From: Nostoc sp. NMS8
Lineage (GTDB): Bacteria; Cyanobacteriota; Cyanobacteriia; Cyanobacteriales; Nostocaceae
Reading direction: 5' to 3'
Length of the DNA stretch: 64,000 bases
NCBI RefSeq assembly: GCF_017115045.1
Contig: NZ_JABXKK010000092.1
Location: 1-64,000, forward strand
Part shown: in pieces, positions 1 through 8,538 of the stretch
Layout: each line of letters opens with the position of its first letter
Position numbering within the stretch: the first letter of the stretch is position 1
Program-made: the position numbers and the translations under genes
The notes under the pieces: model-generated
Seen by the model: the letters and a program-made list of their open reading frames with translations, nothing else
Told to the model about the DNA's origin: nothing
The model's database searches: none

Positions 1-450
1 TGAATATAATGAAGTGGATTTTTCATTATGGTAGACCAACGGTAGACGCTCAAATCTCCGTTCTACCATTTTTTGTCCCCAAATTTATATTTCGGACAGG
101 TCTATTATATTGACTGCTCTCTTGAGCTTATTTCCTCCTACTTTTCGTTTGAATTCAAGCTTTTCTTAATTATCCTGCGATGCCTACGGCGGTAAACTAC
201 GTAAATAGATCATGCTGTGCCCTTACGAAAGATGTGGTTTTTAAACTTAATATATATTTGGTATTTATTGTCAATGCGTAATTTCTCATAGGTAGAGGCG
301 TACAGTTGTACCTCCTACTTAGACAAATATAGAGACGAAATGTAACAGGAATATTGCGAGTATTGGTCGAATAATGCCAATATGAATCTGCGCGATCTTA
401 AAGTGAAAACTTAAATTTCACCAAAACTTATTTGATTCTGTGAAAATTTT
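1..450. other. Gene-free left edge, upstream of DUF2141 gene
   Basis: AT-rich stretch without a credible coding frame. It holds short cyanobacterial intergenic motifs such as the palindromic GCGATGCCTACGGC near 178-192. The promoter of the gene at 451 should lie here, but I see no clear -35/-10 pair worth calling. Confidence 0.5.
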
Positions 451-906
451 ATGATTAAAGGATTGAGAGTTAGTCTGCTAGTATTAGCAGTTCTGGGAAA
501 TCTGGCATGGTCATTTAGTGCCAAGGCAAATTTCAACGGCAAACTTACTGTGGAAATAGATGGCTTGAAGAATAAAGAAGGACAAGTCTGTGCGAGTATA
601 TTTGCAAGCAGTAAAGGATTTCCTAGCGATCGCGATCGCGTTTTACAAAAGCAGTGTACCAAAATTACTGATAATCCCTTACCAATTACCTTTGACAACT
701 TGAAAGCAGGTAATTACGCCGTTGCAGTCTTCCACGATCAAAATAATGACCGCATTCTTAATCGCAATATTTTGGGTATACCAAGTGAAGGCTTTGGATT
801 TTCTAGCAACCCAGAAATTCGCACCAGAGCGCCCAAATTTAGTGAAGCAGCATTTTTAGTCGCAGGCCCGGATACCAATATCCAAATCCAGTTAAAATAT
901 TTTTAG
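451..906 (+). CDS. Secreted DUF2141 domain protein
   Basis: The 151-residue protein starts with a clear Sec signal peptide: basic MIKGLR, a hydrophobic core, and a likely cut after the AKA at about residue 26. The rest matches the DUF2141 pattern: an N-terminal beta strand (KLTVEIDGLKN), the segment KEGQVCASIF, and the characteristic AVAVFHDQNNDRILN followed by GIPSEGFGFSSN. The family is small, periplasmic or secreted, and has no known biochemical role; the D-x-N-x-D-like loop could bind a metal, which is inference. It stands alone, with no same-strand neighbour within 6 kb. Length is normal for the family. Confidence 0.85.
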   Translation: MIKGLRVSLLVLAVLGNLAWSFSAKANFNGKLTVEIDGLKNKEGQVCASIFASSKGFPSDRDRVLQKQCTKITDNPLPITFDNLKAGNYAVAVFHDQNNDRILNRNILGIPSEGFGFSSNPEIRTRAPKFSEAAFLVAGPDTNIQIQLKYF

Positions 907-1112
907 GCTGACAGCAGACTTAAACTTACTCCACTGTCAATTTTAAATTTTAGGTGGCAACAAAGGTGCGTTTTCAGCATAGCTTAAATTTTCGATTGAA
1001 GAAAAAATCTAAAATCGAATCACCGAAAATGACTCATGATACAGAGCAACTAAATTTATTTATGGGGATGAATAATGCAAGAATTTTGAATTCAAAGCAA
1101 AGCGACGTGACT

Positions 1113-2270
1113 CTATTCTAGTGAATTGTGGTCTGAATCTTCCGGTAGACTTTGTTGTTCTGGCAAGCCACGCATTCGATTCATCTGAGTTAAAGCATAT
1201 CGTGCTGTTGCTTGCACATCTGGGTCTGGGTCTTCCAGCGCATGGCGCAACATCTGAGTCATTTGACCCATCATGTCATAAACGCGTGTCAGGTCACGGA
1301 TCGCATTTTGCCGCACCTGTGGACTTTCGTCTTGGATTGAAATTGCTAAAGCACGGTTCATCGGTTTGAGTGTGCGAGTACCAATTTCTGCCAAAGCTGC
1401 CAAAATTAAACTGCTTTCTTGAGAATCAGCATCAATCATCAGGTCAACTAGATGTTGAATTGCCCGCGAATCTCCCTCCTGACCCAAATCCCAAATAGCC
1501 TTGCGCCGTTTCGTGGGGTCAGAACTGCGTAAGTCTTGAATCAATTCGTCAACGATATTGAGTTTAGCAAGACGGGAAGTTTTTTCTGGTAGCAGCAATT
1601 GTGGGGGAGGTGGTGGCGTAGTTGTTTGTGAGTTAGTTATAGTCTCTGGTGAGGATGGTATCATGGGTTTTTTGTTAGCTTCAGTTAAACTTTTAGTATT
1701 AGATATTTCGGGCTTTTGAACTCTGCTTAGATTGCCATGTTTGACCTGACGAAACCATCTCAGCAGGTAAAAAAGTCCGCCTATACATCCCATAACTCCG
1801 ATGGCAAATATTAACCACCAGACAAAGCCTCTCTCGATTGGCTTGGGTTTTGCAGTTGGTTTAGAAGTTGCAATAGGAGAGGCAACTATTGGAGAAGTGA
1901 TAATCTGATTTTTGCTAGCCAAAGCAGCTTGCAATTTTTTACTAGTCTCCAGACCCGTAAGACCATCTACTTTTAAACCCTTTGCTTTCTGGAATTTAGT
2001 TACAGCGATTTCCGTACTGGTACTGTACTGTCCATCTACTACACCACTGTAGTATCCCAACTGCTTTAATTGGGTTTGTAGTCTCTGCACATCTGATTTT
2101 CGACTACCATATCTCAAAACAGCCGGACTAGCAGTAACTATCGAACTCGCTTGTGCAAGTTCTAAAATTTTAGGTGCTAGGTTAGGTGTCGCTATACTTG
2201 AGCGACTTGGGTAAAAACCCACACAAGAAAAACAGGTAAATATCAGAATTGAGGAACGGCATAGCCTCAT
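1113..2270 (-). CDS. Membrane protein: peptidoglycan-binding domain, TM helix, HEAT repeats
   Basis: This 385-residue protein has three parts. An N-terminal hydrophobic signal or anchor (about 8-22) is followed by a PG_binding_1 domain (about 52-115, motif LKQLGYYSGVVDG and FQKAKGLKVDGLTG). A second hydrophobic helix (about 149-172) precedes a proline-rich linker, and then come HEAT-like repeats (about 235-365, with RRKAIWDLGQ and VRQNAIRDLTR). The predicted topology places the wall-binding domain in the periplasm and the HEAT scaffold in the cytoplasm, so it could link the cell wall to a cytoplasmic partner; that is inference. No enzymatic motif is visible. It is monocistronic, with EamA in the same direction 209 bp further upstream. 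Confidence 0.8.
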   Translation of the reverse strand: MRLCRSSILIFTCFSCVGFYPSRSSIATPNLAPKILELAQASSIVTASPAVLRYGSRKSDVQRLQTQLKQLGYYSGVVDGQYSTSTEIAVTKFQKAKGLKVDGLTGLETSKKLQAALASKNQIITSPIVASPIATSKPTAKPKPIERGFVWWLIFAIGVMGCIGGLFYLLRWFRQVKHGNLSRVQKPEISNTKSLTEANKKPMIPSSPETITNSQTTTPPPPPQLLLPEKTSRLAKLNIVDELIQDLRSSDPTKRRKAIWDLGQEGDSRAIQHLVDLMIDADSQESSLILAALAEIGTRTLKPMNRALAISIQDESPQVRQNAIRDLTRVYDMMGQMTQMLRHALEDPDPDVQATARYALTQMNRMRGLPEQQSLPEDSDHNSLE

Positions 2271-2479
2271 ATTGCAAGTTTTAGCCTAAACGTGCTTTTG
2301 AAGTCTTCGATCCCACAATACCTTCTTGATGACCAAATGTTAACTGTCATTTTTTATTGAGCATTGGGCATTGGGTGTTCTCCCTGATCTCCTTCATCTT
2401 CCTACTTGATTACGAATTACGAATTACGTTAGCGCAGCGGTAGCGACATAGGAGCGTCATTACGAATTATTTTAACGAG

Positions 2480-3547
2480 TTAGGGTAAAGTTTCTGGTTC
2501 AGATTCTCTGACTACTAAACTTATGGGGTTCAATTTTTTAGCAGATTTTTCTAAAGCTGGTTGCTTTATATTAGCTATTTCGCTGACGGTAATTGTGTCG
2601 TTTTGTCCTGCTAAAGCATCACGTTGGTTAATTAGATAGATGCTGATTAAAGTTAGAAATACTCCTATCCACTGTAACGGACTAAGGACTTCTGATAGAA
2701 AAAGATTGCCAAATAGTAGCGCAAAGACAGGTGTGAGGAAGGTGAGGGAACTAAGACTAGTGAGACTGCCACTAGAGGCAAAGTAGAAAAATAAACCGTA
2801 GGCGATCGCACTGCCAAATACGGTAGCATAACTCAAAGCTGCTAAATCAGATCCTCCCAGATTCTCCCACTGCTGTGATTCGACAACTGATGAAACTCCC
2901 CATAGTGGCAATCCACCCAGAATCATGTGCCATCCTGTAGCGCTTACTGGGTCAGCATATCGGCACACAAACCGAATTAAAACTGTTCCCACTGCCATTG
3001 ATAGTGCTGCTAACAGCATTAACCACTCACCACTAGCAAACAAATCTTGCCAGTTGCCTATTGTAATATTTGCGCCTGAGTCGAGAAAATTTAAAATCCA
3101 CTCATCAGGTAAACCAATTAAACTAATACCTGTGACTCCCAAGCCTAGCCCCAGCCATCCCCAAAAACCAATGTGTTCTTGGAATAACCACAACGACATC
3201 AACGCAACAGCTAAGGGTTGTGAATCAATCATTACAGACCCTAACCCTGCACTGGTTTTAACTAATCCCTCTGCCAAAAAGCCTTGAAATAGTGTCCCAT
3301 CAACTAGGGCAAATAAGGCAATCCACAACCATGCAGCCCAACCTTTCGGCTGGGGTTTACCCATGAATGCTGCTGCAATCAAAATTAACACCCCTGCGGG
3401 TATCAAACGCACTCCCGCCATAAATAGCGGTGTGGTATGGGGTATCACTCCTTTCATGGCTACCATTGCCGTTCCCCATAGAAAAAAGGGGGCGATTAAC
3501 AGTAGTGGGGCGAAGGGAAGTCGAGATGCACTGAGTTTCAGTTGCAT
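2480..3547 (-). CDS. EamA/DMT-family transporter
   Basis: About ten hydrophobic helices in two EamA repeats (first half ending near the LIGLPDEW loop, second starting at ASGEWLMLLAALSM) identify a drug/metabolite exporter of the inner membrane. Known family members export amino acids, purines or other metabolites; the substrate here cannot be read from sequence. I chose the ATG at 3547 (protein MQLKLSASRL...) over an upstream TTG at 3580, because the extra 11 residues are not typical and lack a ribosome binding site. The roughly 40-residue C-terminal tail is hydrophilic and probably cytoplasmic. Confidence 0.85.
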   Translation of the reverse strand: MQLKLSASRLPFAPLLLIAPFFLWGTAMVAMKGVIPHTTPLFMAGVRLIPAGVLILIAAAFMGKPQPKGWAAWLWIALFALVDGTLFQGFLAEGLVKTSAGLGSVMIDSQPLAVALMSLWLFQEHIGFWGWLGLGLGVTGISLIGLPDEWILNFLDSGANITIGNWQDLFASGEWLMLLAALSMAVGTVLIRFVCRYADPVSATGWHMILGGLPLWGVSSVVESQQWENLGGSDLAALSYATVFGSAIAYGLFFYFASSGSLTSLSSLTFLTPVFALLFGNLFLSEVLSPLQWIGVFLTLISIYLINQRDALAGQNDTITVSEIANIKQPALEKSAKKLNPISLVVRESEPETLP

Positions 3548-3746
3548 GGGTTTGCTGATGCCTTTGTTTAACAAGCGCAAAAATTGCTTTACCCAATCTT
3601 ACCGAATTATGTAGTTTTGCGTAGCTTGCCGCCGTAGGCATCGCAGGCATCTTGGAGAAAAGGAAAGAATACTCAGGTTTCGTAACGAATTCTCTGCGCT
3701 TACCTCTGCATCCCTATTTCTTTGCAGACTAAGAAAAAATTGAGGT

Positions 3747-3816
3747 GTAAGGGACTTCCCACAAATAAATTACCCTACAAGAAGTAGTTGAGTATTTTTT
3801 ATTTGGAAGTCCTTAA
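3747..3816. repeat. Short palindromic repeat with GGGACTTCC-type ends
   Basis: The left arm reads TAAGGGACTTCC and the right arm GGAAGTCCTTAA, with AAATAAA/TTTATTT continuing the pairing inward. A related GGGACTTCC motif occurs at about 10903, just after the DUF1822 gene, so this looks like a dispersed palindromic repeat or an element end. Confidence 0.5.
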
Positions 3817-3834
3817 CCCACGGAGGTAGGTAAA

Positions 3835-4213
3835 GCCTTTTGTAACTGCGTCTACAAAAGGCCGTTTTAACGGTCAGTTGATACCGATAACAAATGCCGT
3901 GGCACTACCAACGTATTTCTATCATTAGTAAACTAAAACTGTATGAGCATTCTCCATTGCATAAAACCGAACAATTGAGCCTGCTTTATTGAAATTTTAT
4001 ATAAGGATATCTAAGTTTTCCCGGCTTAGATATCCAATAGCAACATAACCTATATAAAATAGATTGTTAACTTTATTATAATTGCTATTTTTTGTTTTTG
4101 AATGCGTCTTAAGCAAATTATAAATTCATCCTTAAGCAGGATGTCAAAATTAGATAAATATTATAATAAAAAGTCTTGTTTAAGGTGGTATTGTTTACTC
4201 ACTATACCACCTT
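3835..4213. other. Cluster of three strong stem-loops; candidate structured RNA or terminators
   Basis: Three perfect inverted repeats lie in 380 bp. The arms are GCCTTTTGTA at 3835-3844 with 3853-3862; GGATATCTAAG at 4005-4015 with 4025-4035 (further enclosed by ATTTTATATA 3994-4003 and its complement at 4051-4060); and AAGGTGGTAT at 4182-4191 with 4204-4213. None lies directly at a gene end. On the minus strand the last stem is followed by a T-rich stretch, which would fit a terminator. Function unknown. Confidence 0.4.
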
Positions 4214-4609
4214 GAATTGTTCCTAGATAAATTTAATCTGATTTTTACCTCAAGCTTTTATATTCAGCCTAATTTTTCAAGCTAATGAATTATCACGAAA
4301 ATAGAATACAAGTTATAGGACTCCTACAAGACTCACTACGTATCTATCCTTTTTTTCTGTTCCCTGTTCACGCAAGTAAATTCAAGAATAAAACTGGATT
4401 CCTGTATAGGTGCGTCACACTCTGTTAACGCACACTACTGGCGTGGCAAGCAAAAAAATTGTGCATTAGATTTAGGTTGGGTGGAGCAGAGCGTAACCCC
4501 ACATATATCAAGATGTTGATTTTTCACGTTATGTGAAAAAGTCCACCAAAAACCTAACCCCCTTGCCGACGTGGGAAGGGGGAAAGTTCAAAGTCTCTCT
4601 CCTTTTAGG

Positions 4610-4774
4610 CTACGGTGTACACACATCTTTCTAGAAAACCAAAATCGTTCTAGATCCCCCTAAATCCCCCTTCTTAAGGGGGACTTTGAGAGTTTTTTGC
4701 CCCCCTAAAAAAGGGGGGTTGGGGGGATCAAAAGCCTGTAATGCAGCTCTAGAAGACTTGTGTGTACACCGTAG
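4610..4774. mobile_element. MITE-like element, 165 bp, perfect 16-bp terminal inverted repeats
   Basis: The element begins CTACGGTGTACACACA and ends with the exact reverse complement. It is bracketed by the 9-bp direct repeat CCTTTTAGG (4601-4609 and 4775-4783), as expected of a target duplication. Removing it restores a palindrome, CTCTCTCC-TTTTA-GGAGAGAG, so it landed in the loop of an older repeat. The interior has no ORF and is made of C-run/G-run palindromes. Two related element ends pairs occur at 7952-8344 and 8024-8260. No transposase with these ends is in the window. Confidence 0.75.
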
Positions 4775-4950
4775 CCTTTTAGGAGAGAGATTTAGAGAGA
4801 GGTTTTCCAGATGACCTGAATTGTCAGATCAAGATGTTGGCTTTGGCAAAGCCTCCAATGCCACTCGCTATAACGCGCGGAAACCGCGCAACGCAGTGGC
4901 TCCCCATACAAATTTCTTGCAACAATTTAGTCTTGCCATGCCACTACTTT

Positions 4951-6603
4951 CTAAGACAAGTTTGCAAAGTTAGACTTTTCTAAAGTCGCTACTAATTTCA
5001 CTCCAAATTCTTCCTCAAACACTCCTTTTTTATAATCTAAACTCCAGAGTTCTAAAGCACAATCATCATCAGATTTAGATGGAAAAATTAGCAAATTGAC
5101 CTGCTGAAGTTGTTGATAATACTCACATTGCACTTGAGCGATCGCACCAATTTGTCGTCTATCTAACGCCACTGCCAATCTTAAAATTGCACTCAATTGA
5201 CTGACCATTTGTCGCTGGTGTTTAGTCAGCAAAGTCTGGTAACTTTCATGTTTTTTCTTGGGCGGCGATTTGCGATGATAACGCGCTAAATTGGCAATGA
5301 TTTCAATCTCGGTTTCTGTATAACCGAGTAATTCTCCATTGCGAATTAGATAGTAAGAGTGCTTATGGTGAGAGGAATGGCTGATATAGTGACCGCAATT
5401 GTGTAATATTGCTGCTGACCACAGCAATTGTCGCTCGTCAGATCCCCAGTGGTGTAGAGTACCTTGAGTTTGATCGAATAAACTCTCGGCAAATTTCGCC
5501 ACGCGATCGCTGTATTCTAAATTGATGTGGTACTTATTAGCGAGTTTGAGAATATTTCGTTCCCGAACTGAACTTTGATAGCGCAGCTTGTCTTCAATTA
5601 AACCGTGGGTTAGCATCCAATCTACGATAACGCCCTCTCTCAGAGAACGCTCACAAACTGTTACCGATTCCGCACCCAAAAGGGTCATTGCTTCCTGTAA
5701 TATGACTGCACCCGCGAGTATAACTTCAGCCCGCTTCTCTGGCATCCCAGGTATATCAGCCCTTTCAGAATTACTCAGTTTCCGCAAGCGATTTACTAAC
5801 TCTTGCAAGTCTTTAAGACTAAACTGGTAGCCATTGAGAGTAGAAGGAATAACACCAGACTTTTCTCGTGCATGAATTATTGCCAGGGTTTCAATTGTGC
5901 CCGCAGTACCCACCAAACGCGGAGATTCCCCAAATTCTAGGTTTGCTAACAATTCTTCTACAGAACGTTCTAACATTCCGCGTGCATAAGCTTGGAGATA
6001 CTGAAACTCGGTGTTACTGATGGGGTCAGTGGTAATTAACTCGCCAGTGAGTCGCACTGCACCAACTTTGGTACTGGTGAGAGTCCGCGGTTGTTGACTA
6101 TCCCCCAAAATCAATTCTGTGGAACCACCGCCAATGTCAATAATGGTATGGGGCTGGTTGTGAAATTCCATGCCCGATAGTACGCCAAGATAGATTCGTC
6201 GCGCTTCTTCTTGACCAGATATCAAGTTAACGCTTAAACTTAACTCCGTTTCTATTTGGTGCAAAAAATCTTTCCCATTGGGGGCTTCTCGCACAGCACT
6301 AGTTGCCACCGCGATGATAGTTTCAGCGTTGATAGTTTTGGCAACTTCTTGGAAACGTCCACAAGCCGCGATCGCCTTTTTAATTATCTCCGGTTTGAGT
6401 TCCCCAGTAGTGAGATCGCGATCGCCAAGTCTGACAGTTTCTTTTTCTCTGGCAATAATGCTAAAAGCTGGTAGTGTGGGGTCAATCTTGACTACTACCA
6501 TGTGTAGAGAATTCGTTCCCAAGTCAATGGCAGCAATAATCCGATGTTGGTTAGGTGGTTGAGTTGGAACACTCTCCCAACTAGCCGAAACTAAATTCAG
6601 CAT
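4951..6603 (-). CDS. ppx: Exopolyphosphatase / GppA-type phosphatase
   Basis: The 550-residue protein opens with the ASKHA phosphate-1 motif (AAIDLGTNSLHMVV, about 24-37), then VATSAVREAPNG, the GQEEARRIYLG segment and the phosphate-2 glycine motif IDIGGGSTELILG (about 155-167). The C-terminal part (about 345-500) is the HD-like domain usual in long Ppx proteins, with ILHNCGHYISHSSHHKHSYYLI. Such enzymes release phosphate from polyphosphate or hydrolyse pppGpp, in the cytoplasm; sequence alone does not separate the two. Length fits cyanobacterial Ppx. It is divergent from the prenyltransferase gene, with repeats in between. Confidence 0.92.
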   Translation of the reverse strand: MLNLVSASWESVPTQPPNQHRIIAAIDLGTNSLHMVVVKIDPTLPAFSIIAREKETVRLGDRDLTTGELKPEIIKKAIAACGRFQEVAKTINAETIIAVATSAVREAPNGKDFLHQIETELSLSVNLISGQEEARRIYLGVLSGMEFHNQPHTIIDIGGGSTELILGDSQQPRTLTSTKVGAVRLTGELITTDPISNTEFQYLQAYARGMLERSVEELLANLEFGESPRLVGTAGTIETLAIIHAREKSGVIPSTLNGYQFSLKDLQELVNRLRKLSNSERADIPGMPEKRAEVILAGAVILQEAMTLLGAESVTVCERSLREGVIVDWMLTHGLIEDKLRYQSSVRERNILKLANKYHINLEYSDRVAKFAESLFDQTQGTLHHWGSDERQLLWSAAILHNCGHYISHSSHHKHSYYLIRNGELLGYTETEIEIIANLARYHRKSPPKKKHESYQTLLTKHQRQMVSQLSAILRLAVALDRRQIGAIAQVQCEYYQQLQQVNLLIFPSKSDDDCALELWSLDYKKGVFEEEFGVKLVATLEKSNFANLS

Positions 6604-7046
6604 CTAGTTTTCTCTCTTTATTAAGAAACGATGGCAAACGATGGTATGTCGGGGTAGCTGGCACTGATATTTATTACAACGCACTTGTTCAAGCTGATTA
6701 CTGAGTAAATACAAAAAAATACTTAGTAATCGAAACTCAATTTGCTCAAGAAAAACTGAGCTAAGTATATTCACCCTACTGCTTCTAACCTAGTGACTAT
6801 TTAAAGGTATTTAAAGTTGCCACTTTCGGTTATGTATTTACAAATAACAAATAACGTTATTCTATAGATGTAAAGATGTGTGAATTAAGGAATAGGGCAT
6901 TGGGCATTGGGCATTGGGCATTGGACATGATGAGTAAAACTTGAAGGTTCAGCCCCAGAAGCTCAACTTCCACCTTCAGAAGCTCAACTTCCAAGTTCTA
7001 ATACCAATGCCCAATGCCTAATGCCCCATGCCCAATACCCAATCTT
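6604..7046. repeat. Intergenic with heptamer-type tandem repeats
   Basis: The space between divergent ppx and the prenyltransferase gene. It holds about four copies of GGGCATT plus spacer (about 6894-6925), an inverted counterpart (GCCCAATGCC) near 7009-7035, and two copies of AGAAGCTCAACTTCCA at about 6957 and 6978. Such short tandem repeats are common between genes of heterocystous cyanobacteria. Promoters for both genes must lie here, but none is clear. Confidence 0.6.
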
Positions 7047-7931
7047 ATGTTAACGACGCCAGAACGCCCACAGTCACCAACTTGGCTTACAATTATCCGG
7101 CTTTTGCGCTGGCATAAACCAGAAGGACGGTTAATTTTAATGATTCCTGCCCTTTGGGCTGTGTTTTTGGCAGCTTCGGGGAAACCACCCTTACCTCTGG
7201 TTGGTGTAATTATATTGGGTACTTTGGCCACGAGTGCGGCCGGGTGTGTTGTCAATGATTTATGGGATCGGGATATTGATCCACAAGTGGAGAGAACACG
7301 CGATCGCCCCCTCGCTTCTCGTGCTTTATCTGTGAAAGTTGGGATTGTAGTTGCGATCGTATCGCTAGTATGTGCAGCAGTCCTGGCCTTTTATCTTAAC
7401 CCCCTGAGTTTCTGGTTATGTGTGGCAGCAGTGCCTATAATTCTGCTTTATCCAGGCGCAAAGCGAGTATTTCCTGTACCACAACTGGTACTTTCCATCG
7501 CTTGGGGCTTTGGGGTATTGATTAGCTGGAGTGCAGTCACACAAACCATCTCTCAACCAACTTGGTTACTTTGGGGCGCAACTGTTCTGTGGACATTAGG
7601 ATTTGATACTGTTTACGCAATGAGCGACAAGGAAGACGATCGCCGCATTGGTGTTAATTCTAGCGCCCTATTTTTTGGGAATTATGCCCCTCTCGCCATT
7701 GGAATTTTCTTTGCTGGCACAATCTTATTGTTGGCTTGGTTAGGCCTAGTTATACATCTGCACTTAGCCTTCTGGATTAGCCTTGCTGTTGCTACTATTG
7801 CTTGGATTTGGCAGTCTCTACGATTAAGACAGCAAGACTTACCTAATCCTGTTTATGGTCAAATGTTTCGGCAAAATGTGTGGATTGGTTTTATTTTACT
7901 TGCTGGGATGATTGCTGGATCTGTTTATTAA
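7047..7931 (+). CDS. 4-hydroxybenzoate polyprenyltransferase (UbiA family), plastoquinone pathway
   Basis: A 294-residue integral membrane enzyme with about eight helices. The first Asp-rich site is NDLWDRDIDPQVERTRDRPLAS (given here in part: NDLWDRDID at about 73-81) and the second is MSDKEDDRR, both of which bind the prenyl diphosphate through magnesium. In cyanobacteria the single UbiA protein with this pattern attaches solanesyl to 4-hydroxybenzoate on the way to plastoquinone-9. I use the ATG at 7047 (MLTTPERPQ) because the upstream ATG at 7014 would add residues encoded by an intergenic tandem repeat. Confidence 0.88.
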   Translation: MLTTPERPQSPTWLTIIRLLRWHKPEGRLILMIPALWAVFLAASGKPPLPLVGVIILGTLATSAAGCVVNDLWDRDIDPQVERTRDRPLASRALSVKVGIVVAIVSLVCAAVLAFYLNPLSFWLCVAAVPIILLYPGAKRVFPVPQLVLSIAWGFGVLISWSAVTQTISQPTWLLWGATVLWTLGFDTVYAMSDKEDDRRIGVNSSALFFGNYAPLAIGIFFAGTILLLAWLGLVIHLHLAFWISLAVATIAWIWQSLRLRQQDLPNPVYGQMFRQNVWIGFILLAGMIAGSVY

Positions 7932-8023
7932 CTTATCCCTCAGCTTCAACCCTACGGTTTATACACATCTTGGTAGTAAAGCCCAAACCCTGGATTTACA
8001 CCCCTTAATCCCCCCTTGCCAAG

Positions 8024-8260
8024 CTACGGTGTATACACAAATCTTTTAACCTGCACCTTTGTTGCATCGACCTGTACCTTTATTACATCGACCTGTACCT
8101 TTGTTGTATTGACCTGTACCTTTGTTGCATTGACCTGTACCTTTGTTGCATTGACCTGCACCTTTGTTGCATTGACCTGCACCTTTGTTGCATTGACCTG
8201 CAAAAATTAATCTGCCCTATGTTAAGCAGTAACTTTAAAATATTTGTGTATACACGGCAG
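8024..8260. mobile_element. Inner MITE-like element carrying a 21-bp tandem repeat
   Basis: Ends CTACGGTGTATACACAAAT and ATTTGTGTATACACGGCAG are inverted repeats with two mismatches near the tip. Flanks CCTTGCCAAG (8014-8023) and CCTTGGCAAG (8261-8270) are a near-perfect 10-bp direct repeat, and again the target is the palindromic core of another element. The interior is almost entirely the tandem array at 8049-8200. Confidence 0.6.
8049..8200 (+). repeat. 21-bp tandem repeat, seven units plus a partial one
   Basis: Seven consecutive 21-bp units start at 8049, 8070, 8091, 8112, 8133, 8154 and 8175. Each runs ACCTGYACC, then TTTGTTGCATYG, with few substitutions, and an ACCTG remnant ends at 8200. 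The length is a multiple of three, so one frame stays open as a heptapeptide repeat (LTCTFVA), but there is no ribosome binding site and no sign of a gene. Confidence 0.9.
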
Positions 8261-8344
8261 CCTTGGCAAGGGGGGAAATTCCTATTCTCCCCGTTGCCAA
8301 GGGGGAGTTAGAGGGGGTGAAAAGGATTTGTGTGTACACCGTAG

Positions 8345-8538
8345 GGCTTCAACCAGGGGGAAATCGAAGTCATTAGTTTAGCACCAATGACTAATGACTA
8401 AATCGGCGGGCGGCTATCCCGAACACTCCTCTTGTTGGCATGGGATTCCCACCGATTTTTGATCAGTTTGCTCAATTTCAGGAAAATGTCACTAAAGGAA
8501 AGTAGTTTAAATTTATTCGCTATAAAAATTCAAGTCTC
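8345..8538 (+). promoter_or_regulatory. Leader region of the sigma-factor gene with two stem-loops
   Basis: TCATTAGT (8370-8377) pairs with ACTAATGA (8390-8397). AAATCGG plus GGG (8400-8410) pairs with CCC plus CCGATTT (8448-8458) with one mismatch, and T residues follow. The second looks like a leader terminator about 75 bp before the sigma gene, suggesting attenuation; this is inference. Confidence 0.35.

Larger units (their letters stand above)
3581..4950. other. 1.4-kb gene-poor, repeat- and hairpin-rich region
   Basis: No convincing coding frame on either strand. It contains a short palindromic repeat (3747-3816), three strong stem-loops (3835-4213), repeats of the GGTTGGGTGGAGCAGAGCG type near 4476-4500, and a MITE-like insertion inside a palindromic repeat (4601-4783). 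The features are listed separately. The stretch between the start of EamA and the end of ppx may hide a small RNA. Confidence 0.6.
7952..8344. mobile_element. Outer MITE-like element, interrupted by a second copy
   Basis: The left end reads CTACGGTTTATACACATCTT and the right end TTGTGTGTACACCGTAG, the same terminal family as the 165-bp element at 4610. The 9-bp repeat GCTTCAACC flanks it (7943-7951 and 8346-8354, with one extra G on the right). Without the nested insertion it would be close to 146 bp, with the same C-run/G-run palindromic core. No coding frame. Confidence 0.65.

Noticed and set aside
3357..3650. 97-aa frame overlapping the EamA start
   Set aside because: Shadow of the EamA gene in another frame; its composition is not protein-like.
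8049..8200. Possible CRISPR array
   Set aside because: Units are contiguous with no spacers, and no cas genes are present.
8016..8210. 64-aa frame of LTCTFVA repeats
   Set aside because: It is the translation of the 21-bp tandem repeat within a MITE-like element; no ribosome binding site and the frame is open only because the unit is a multiple of three.
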